Origin: Sceloporus undulatus
Taxonomy: Eukaryota > Chordata > Lepidosauria > Squamata > Phrynosomatidae
DNA: 64,000 nucleotides
Reading direction: 5' to 3'
NCBI RefSeq assembly: GCF_019175285.1
Contig: NC_056524.1
Coordinates: 95,427,080 to 95,491,079, forward strand
Under the pieces are notes generated by a model. That model was not told the DNA's origin. It ran no database searches and saw only the letters and a list, made by a program, of their open reading frames with translations. Below are positions 57,664 through 64,000 of the stretch, in pieces; position 1 is the first letter of the stretch; each line of letters starts with the position of its first letter. Both the position numbers and the translations under genes were made by a program.

Positions 57664-57839
57664 TTCTCAGAACGCAGTGCGGTAATCTCCACTATTAGCT
57701 TAACAGTGACAAAAAACTGGAAATGTCTCCTAAAATATAACTTCAGGCCTAGCATCTCCAGTTTGAAAGGATACACTCTGAGTATTATTAACTAAATTGA
57801 GATTGAATTACTGCCCCTCACATCATGTATTAGCCCACT

Positions 57840-58030
57840 GCTCTGTTCTCATTATATATTTTATTGTGTTTTTAATAGATATTTTAATTGTAACATGTTT
57901 AATCCTGTTTTAAGGGGGGGGGATTTGGGACATAATGTTGTGAATGTGGATATTTTAATGTGTTGTGAGCCGCTTTGATTGTCTCATCACAGAAAAGTGG
58001 GATACAAATAAAAGTTTTATTATTTATTAT
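57840..58030 (+). mobile_element. L2-type LINE 3' tail, old
   Basis: GTTGTGAGCCGCTTTGATTG and GGGATACAAATAAAAG form the typical 3' terminus. Confidence 0.55.
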
Positions 58031-61000
58031 AATATTTCATGCTTTAATATAATTTAGAAAATTTTAGGGTTTGATTTATTAGGTTGTTAGTCAAGCATTG
58101 TTTTGGAAAAGCACCAAAACATTGCTGTTAGAACATATATCACTTAACTTACCTTAGTCAATGAACTTTCAGATAATTCTACATTAGTTGGAAATATGAA
58201 ATAAGATGATAAGGAAGTTTGGATAATAATAAAGTTAATTAAATGTAAGATATTAGAATTGACTGACCGGGATAGAGAAACAGGCAGAATATAAATGATA
58301 CAGATGGTCACTGTTTGTTTTGTTAATGTCATATTTCATGTTGTGTTGTACGTTTTGTGCTATGTGGAATGTGTTGTAGGTAGAAATGTGTGTTTGTTGT
58401 ATTTGGATTTTTGTATTCTCTTTAATGCAATAAAATCTAGTCTTAAAAAATTAGTTGGAAATATGAAGCTTTTTATCTTTGGACATCATCTATTTGGATA
58501 CTTTTAAGTTCCTTCCTACTAAGACCTTGAGTTGGGTAATTGATTCAGTGTTCAAATCGCTTTTCTTATATCTTGGTTAAAAAAAATAGGGATGCTTTTT
58601 TGCAGTTTTTTTTAATACCATTGCCTCAGTTGATGCAACTTTAAACTCAATTGGATTTCTTTAAACTATTTAGATCTAGTTACATGTACACACTTTCACA
58701 CAGACACAAAACCCTTTTCTATTTTAAATGAAAGAGCTGCTAGGAGGAAGACTCTGGCCCCAGTAAAATATCCTGAAACCACAGTTGAAGACATCATTTA
58801 GAAACACTACCACTCCCTCTTGCTGACAGCTGCTCACTTGGACTATTTTTAGAGCCAATAGATTTGTGAGGGAAAGGAATGACATTCCATATCTGTCCCA
58901 TGGAACAATTCAGTGTCTCTGACAAAGCTGCATGATAGTGATTCATCATCTCTGACAAGACCTTTGACAAAGGCTGCAGAAGTAAACAGAAGTATCTCAA
59001 ATCTTTTTTTAAAAAAAAAAAAACAAGATAGAGATTAGAGGAGGGCTGTATGTTTATCTCCAAGGCCCTGAATGTCTTTAATTTGTTCTTCCTGTGATGG
59101 TGATCTCCAGAAGGTCCATTATGTGATTCCCCAAATTCATCCAGAACTGTCCTGTTATGGGGGAACATAACAGTTCTGGGAAAAGTATACTCACCACAAA
59201 CATCCCTTGCATTTGTGACCTCTCATTTGACTCTTCAGAAGTCAACCAACTACTGAGTCATTCAGTCACCAACCACTGAGCCACTTTTTAACATTGTTGA
59301 AAGTGTGAACATTAACAACAACAAAGATAGACTAATAGTTACAGCAAATATAATCCAAATTGCTTCAAAAACAGGTAGATCATTTGCTACATACTATATT
59401 AAATGCAAAGTGTGCAACTCAAGACAAGTCACTTTTAAAACTCTTTAACAGACTCAATTTACATTGCTACCCTTGCTACCAATGGAGTGAAGCTTGAAAT
59501 CTCTCACCACTTGACTTATAATCTAAAAATTAGGGATGCTCCAGATTATTTTTAAAAGTAGGGGATATGAAAATATCCCATTGGTTGCCAGTACAGCTTT
59601 TTTTCAAGGGATGGGGCTAAAGGTACAAAATAGATCCAGTGGAAAGATTAAACCTTTCTGTCCATTGCATGCAGGTCCTGATGCAGTCTGCTTACTAGAA
59701 TTTAAAAAGGCAGTAATCTTATATTGCACTCTATTTGTTTAAACTAACACATAGTTTGAACCAAACCTATCCTTGAAGTGACTGAGTCCAAGAGTGAAAG
59801 AAACTGTGAGAGAAGCTAATGGAATGGATGAGATAAGGAACACAATCCGTACAGCTTAGTAAGCTTTCCAAGGAAGGACTTTGTACACTGTTATTCAGGG
59901 TTTCCTGTCAATTTTTAACAAAATCGCTGTCACTGAACTTTCATGCCAAGGCATTAATGCTGGGAGAAATAGAGACATTGAAAAAATGTAGAGAAATTTT
60001 TTTGAAGGCTCTTACTTCCAAACACCTAAATGACCAATGATGCTTAACAGGTTGAAGACTAGGTGTTCCAGGTAAGAGAGAAGCTTTCACCCAGTTTATT
60101 CCTCATGCTTATTTTTAAAGGGAAATAATTTGCAGTTCTTTTAAGTAGCAACTAATAGTGGGTCTTCTCAGGCTGTCAGCTATTTGTATATTTTGAAGAG
60201 TTGCCAAGAAAAGCTTTTGTGTCATGGTTGTGTATGCTGTGCAGGCAAATCCCAGCAGTACCAAATCCTCTGTCGTTCTCCCCTGATGTCTTGAAATTAT
60301 GGTGGTAAACATGGAAACTGACAATATGGTATGGAGTGAACTGTTTTAAGCAAGAGTGACCTTAAAAAATTCCCCCCAACAAAAGTAGGGGGCATCCCAC
60401 TGCTGCAGCAAATAAGAATTACTGGGCTGTTTCTGAGGGAGCATTTGGGGGCTGCTCTTGCAAATGATCAAGGATTTACAACTGGTTCCTTCAGGACAGG
60501 AGTAAGCAACTGCGATGAGGATACAAACTATTTCTTCTCTCACACCATAACTTGTGACCCAACTGCAGATGACATTATGTCACTTCTAATTCCAGAATTT
60601 GGAGGGAAAGGCAAGGTAGCTGAATTTTTACATTTTTTCCAGAATGTTAGGGATTGTGGTAGGCAGGGGGATCCAAACCACAAAGTTTTTTAGTGCCAAA
60701 AATTTTGGTCAAAACTCCAACACCCCCCCCCCCCAAAAAAAAACTGAATGGGAGATGTAGGGGCTTCAAGGATTAGAAAACACAATCCCAGTATGTTTCC
60801 ATGTACTACCTGCAACCTATAGACTGTACTTTTCTCATCCAGGCTTCAGAATGAAGAGTTGAGGTTATTTTTGCATACAGAATGATAATTTTATGATTGT
60901 TCATAAAAGTAGCTGTTGTTGTAAGACTGTGGATTCTGGCCCATGGAATTGACCATCTTACTGCACATCCTTAAAACTGGTTAAGATCAAATAGATGACA

Positions 61001-61099
61001 AAGCAACTACAGAGTGGGTGATTTACATTGAAACTGTGGTTTTGTGTGAGTTTTCTGGCAGCATGCAAATACCAGTTTCTTTTCTGAGTAAGTTGAATC
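58031..61099. other. Upstream of gene C, no supported gene
   Basis: An L1-like 3' UTR tail may lie near 58370-58450 (TGCAATAAAATC). An 82-codon frame at 60445-60693 starts with TTG and matches no family. Otherwise nothing recognised. Confidence 0.4.
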
Positions 61100-61110
61100 A
61101 TGGTGGCAAG
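61100..61110 (+). CDS. Gene C candidate initiator exon (coding part)
   Basis: ATG GTG GCA AG with A at -3, G at +4, then GTGAAC as donor. It would join exon 2 through a split Arg codon AG|A, exactly as in gene B, giving MVAR then CSLPTLL. The intron would be only 149 nt and the donor is weak, so an alternative exon upstream is possible. Confidence 0.35.
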
Positions 61111-63644
61111 GTGAACAAAAACCTAAAATCGCCTTGCCACTATATTACCACTGGTATTTTTAAAAAATGTTTCATATATATTATTAAAACAACTGAATAT
61201 GTCAGACATACAGAGTTTTATGAAGTTATAGTCTAAATGGTTTAATGTTGTTCATCTAGATGCAGTCTACCTACTTTACTAATTTCCTTCTTTCTTCAAA
61301 CGTATGGACTGAATGTGTCAAGACCCAACATTTTACTGATAATGGCAGATGATCTTGGGTATGGCGATTTGGGATGTTTTGGTAATGATACCATCAGGTA
61401 AGTCTTTAAATATAAGTTAGGGCCCCATGGTTCCAAAAGCAGAGTAAGGAAATGCATCTATATATGAAATTTGCAAATAAAATGAAGGCTACTTTGAAGG
61501 AAGCAAGATGGCACAGAAATTCAAAAATAATATACATAAATAAAATAGATCCCCCTTCTATGTTGAAGAAAACACCTGAAATAAAATATAGTTACAATCA
61601 AAAGCAGCCAAATAGACAATCAGCTTTATGTTATAGGAGGGAGGAGTTGGGCATATTGTATGGGACTAATGCTACAGTGCCATCAGGATGTGTTGTTCAG
61701 GTGCTGTCCTGAGAAATGATATGTTGGTTTTCTGAAAGTGGTGTTCCAGCCTGTGGCTGATGGCAAATATTTCCCCCTTTGGCCTACACCTGGGTTATGA
61801 GGAGAAGCTGTGGTCCAAGTTTTTTTTAGTGCCATCACTAACCTGCCTATTCCCCCTTCACCTGGAGTACATGTCCTCTTGCTATGGTTACAGGATAGCT
61901 GCTAGATAATCGTAGAATCATTGAATCATAGGATCTTAGAGTTGAAAGGGACAACAAGGGCTAGCGAGTCCACAGTGGCCATCTTGTCCAAGCCCCTGCC
62001 ATGCAGGAATAGCCAGCTAAAACACTGTAGTTTCAAATTGTAATTTGAATTAATGGTTTAATGTTTTAAACTCTGGAGCAGCTGAAAACAAGCTTACTAC
62101 TGCTTCAACATGATATTCCTTTAAATATTTAAGGATAGCTACCGTGCCAACTCTAAAGATGGCCAGGGAAAGAGTTTTACCCAGAATCCTATGAATTTTC
62201 CCACTGCAGGGGTTTTGCCTTCCTCACAGCAATGTTGTTTTGTGGGCTAATCATTTATGCCTCACAATATAATTATCACAGTGATTTGGCAAATGATGGA
62301 AACATTTTCTCTGTTTATTAAGAAAATTGCATTTTTGTATAGTGTTGTTCACTGGATTATTTTTATATAAATCTGTCTTTGTCCCTTCTCTGACCATTAA
62401 TATTCCTTAATTACCAATGAAAAATTTGATATTGCTTTAATTATTCTTTCTTTAGTCTTCTCCTGAAGATAAGATTATATACTACTGAATCATGATAAGG
62501 CATCCTTTCCACTTCTTTTAGGACCCCTAATATTGACCAGCTTGCAAAGGAAGGTGTGAAACTCACTCAGCACATTGCTGCAGCCCCACTTTGTAGCCCA
62601 AGTAGAGCAGCTTTTCTGACTGGCAGATATCCAATCCGATCAGGTTGGCAGCCTCTTCAGCAGCTTATTGATCTACATGTTCCCTAGGGGTGTACAATCC
62701 CAGAGGGTCTGGGGAGGCAACCTTATCCCTTTTCTCATGAATCTGGGCTCCTTGTGAAACATGCATCTTCTTTCTAGCAAAATCCAAAATGATTGCTCAC
62801 TCCAAGTCTCATTTTATGGTATTTGGGAGTTTATAAAAAGTGTGTGGATGCATCTTGTTTTAAACAAGTATCCCATCCTCTGAATACTTCCTCAGGTGGA
62901 ACTCTCCATTTTTGTTCTTTAAATTTTTTTACATGAACAGTGCAGCACCAGGGACTGCAGAATTTCAACGTCAATGTACAAAGAAGAAAACCTGCATTGG
63001 TGGTGCAGATTAATCATAAACATCACTTGCTAGACAACTTTGGGGATTGGGAGGACTACACTGGCATCTTCCTAAAAACCACTGAGGAAAGACTGCAAAT
63101 CAGCAATAGAGGGTGTCTGAACAGTTTGGGTTTGGCTTGTTGGGTTTTGTCTGTTTGGTTTGTTTAGCTGTGCCAAATTTTGTCAGCTTAATTTGTTGAT
63201 GTAGGGAAGAAGCTCATATCACTGAGCAAGGGAGGTGTGATAGTCCTTTTGTGCATTCCAAAGTCTGATTTTGCATTCCAATGGCTTTTGGCGGCATTCT
63301 TCATGCAGCTATTGTACCACTCTCTGGATTTCTCTCCAGCTCCAGCAATCCTTCTCCTTCTGAACTCAGCCAGCAAGTATAGCCTGTTGTTTGGGGCCTC
63401 CCTACCCAGTGGGCCAAACCAATACTCATGGGGTCTTATTATCACTTCAACAGGATAAAAAGGAAGACTGAGTAGGTTAGATTGGAGACAGATTTACTTT
63501 TTCTGCCCTGTCATATTTCAGGCATGTCATCCAGCTCAGAGCCTCAAGTCATTATCCGGACCGGTAGCTCGGGAGGGCTCCCCCCGAATGAAACAACATT
63601 TGCTAAGTTACTGCAGCATCAAGGCTATACAACTGGCCTTATAG
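61100..63644 (+). CDS. Gene C: arylsulfatase, 5' part, continues past the window
   Basis: Exons: candidate 61100-61110, then 61260-61397, 62522-62643 and 63522-63644, ending at donor gtacgt with the next exon outside. It encodes a signal sequence ([16 protein letters not shown]), the metal site [11 protein letters not shown], the formylglycine motif [13 protein letters not shown] (Cys-Ser-Pro-Ser-Arg), and [18 protein letters not shown] then GYTTGLIG. Splice phases and lengths (122, 123 nt) equal those of gene B. The residues after GLIG, expected GKWH, are not visible. It has no breaks in what is seen. Same strand as A and B, about 17 kb after gene B. Confidence 0.9.
61260..61397 (+). CDS. 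Gene C exon 2
   Basis: Acceptor catctag at 61258-61259 is chosen because an upstream in-frame stop (61243-61245) leaves no Met. It encodes [20 protein letters not shown], then [19 protein letters not shown] and FGNDTI. The donor is gtaagt. Confidence 0.8.
61909..62018 (-). mobile_element. CR1 3' end in gene C intron 2
   Basis: On the minus strand it reads CCTGCCATGCAGGA-type CR1 end sequence and finishes in CTATGATTC-like repeats at 61909-61935. Confidence 0.75.
62522..62643 (+). CDS. Gene C exon 3: formylglycine motif
   Basis: Acceptor cttcttttag, donor gttggc. It encodes [20 protein letters not shown] and [20 protein letters not shown]. The Ser after the Cys also satisfies the Cys-x-Pro-x-Arg pattern. 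122 nt. Confidence 0.94.
62644..63521 (+). other. Gene C intron 3
   Basis: Only short ORFs; no repeat or gene recognised. Confidence 0.5.
63522..63644 (+). CDS. Gene C exon 4
   Basis: Acceptor catatttcag, donor gtacgt. It encodes [20 protein letters not shown] and [20 protein letters not shown]. 123 nt, equal to gene B exon 4. The remaining gene lies beyond 64000. Confidence 0.94.
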   Translation, partial: ACHPAQSLKSLSGPVAREGSPRMKQHLLSYCSIKAIQLAL

Positions 63645-64000
63645 GTACGTGATTCATTTATCACAGACACTGCCAGGCTATAGAGTTTTACCTGATATTT
63701 CAGATCCAAATTTGAACCACCCATTTTTCCAAGCTGATCTTGAGGTTTTGTTTCTGGAAAGATGACTATGAGGATCCATCAAAAGATGTTACGTGTATAC
63801 TCTAATTCTTTTCCTTCTTAACTTGTTTTCTGAGAGAGGGGAATGCAGAACCAATACTGGAAATACACAGGAAGCTAACAAGTTGAAAATGTCCCGACCT
63901 GCATCTTTCATAACATTCTTTGGTTGAAGTATGACAACTGTATAATAAAAGCCTCACCAGAAGTATTTGTAGGTTGCTTCTTGAAGTGCTTTTACTCTGT
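63645..64000 (+). other. Start of gene C intron 4
   Basis: No feature recognised before the window ends. Confidence 0.5.

Noticed and set aside
60445-60693. Frame containing QGFTTG and a GV.NCD stretch, resembling sulfatase exons 4-5
   Set aside because: The spacing between the matches does not fit the sulfatase sequence and the key GKWH is absent. The similarity is too short to support a processed copy.
1-64000. Retrovirus or LTR element, CRISPR array, prokaryotic operon
   Set aside because: I looked for pol-type motifs, long direct terminal repeats, spacer arrays and operon-like gene packing and saw none. All reverse-transcriptase sequence seen belongs to non-LTR LINEs.

Overview
The window reads as vertebrate genomic DNA, most likely from a squamate reptile (a lizard). 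It has long introns, no bacterial gene organisation, and a repeat mix typical of squamates: CR1 LINEs ending in ATTCTATG repeats, L2 LINEs with ATT tails, L1, RTE/BovB-like LINEs, tRNA-derived SINEs of the Sauria type, 5S-rRNA-related SINE sequence, and many hAT, pogo/Tigger-like and other TIR elements. Species cannot be fixed from sequence alone.

The host genes are three head-to-tail arylsulfatase paralogues on the + strand, of the membrane/ER-Golgi ARSD/ARSL(ARSE)/ARSF/ARSH/STS subfamily. Gene A (125-6578) is the 3' part of a gene whose first exons lie left of the window. Gene B (26926-43907) appears complete: ten exons, open throughout, with consistent splice phases and a deduced 587-aa product including a signal peptide, the formylglycine motif CTPSR, a two-helix membrane hairpin and the Cys-rich C terminus. 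Gene C (about 61100-63644) has its first exons here and runs off the right edge. Exon lengths shared between paralogues are identical (135, 163, 122 nt in A and B; 122, 123 nt in B and C), which points to tandem duplication of one ancestral gene.

The intergenic and intronic DNA is a layered repeat landscape. From 5.4 to 10.5 kb there are four hAT-type elements, each with perfect 8-bp target duplications; the largest (9336-10528) sits inside a CR1 LINE and carries GC-rich minisatellites. At 14-20 kb are further CR1, RTE and L2 copies, and at 22-23 kb an L1 3' fragment split by a TIR element. Intron 3 of gene B holds L2 copies, one inserted in a SINE, and a perfect 60-bp inverted repeat. Intron 6 holds a decayed copy of exon 5. 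Between B and C lies a near full-length L1 on the minus strand (45427-51788) with a 17-bp target duplication, followed by SINEs, a large TIR composite (54815-55989) and palindromic MITE-like sequence.

No defence system, CRISPR array, bacterial feature or clear retroviral or LTR element was seen. The most unusual items are the relic exon, the very long perfect palindromes, the split first coding exon of the sulfatases, and residue differences at conserved sulfatase positions.
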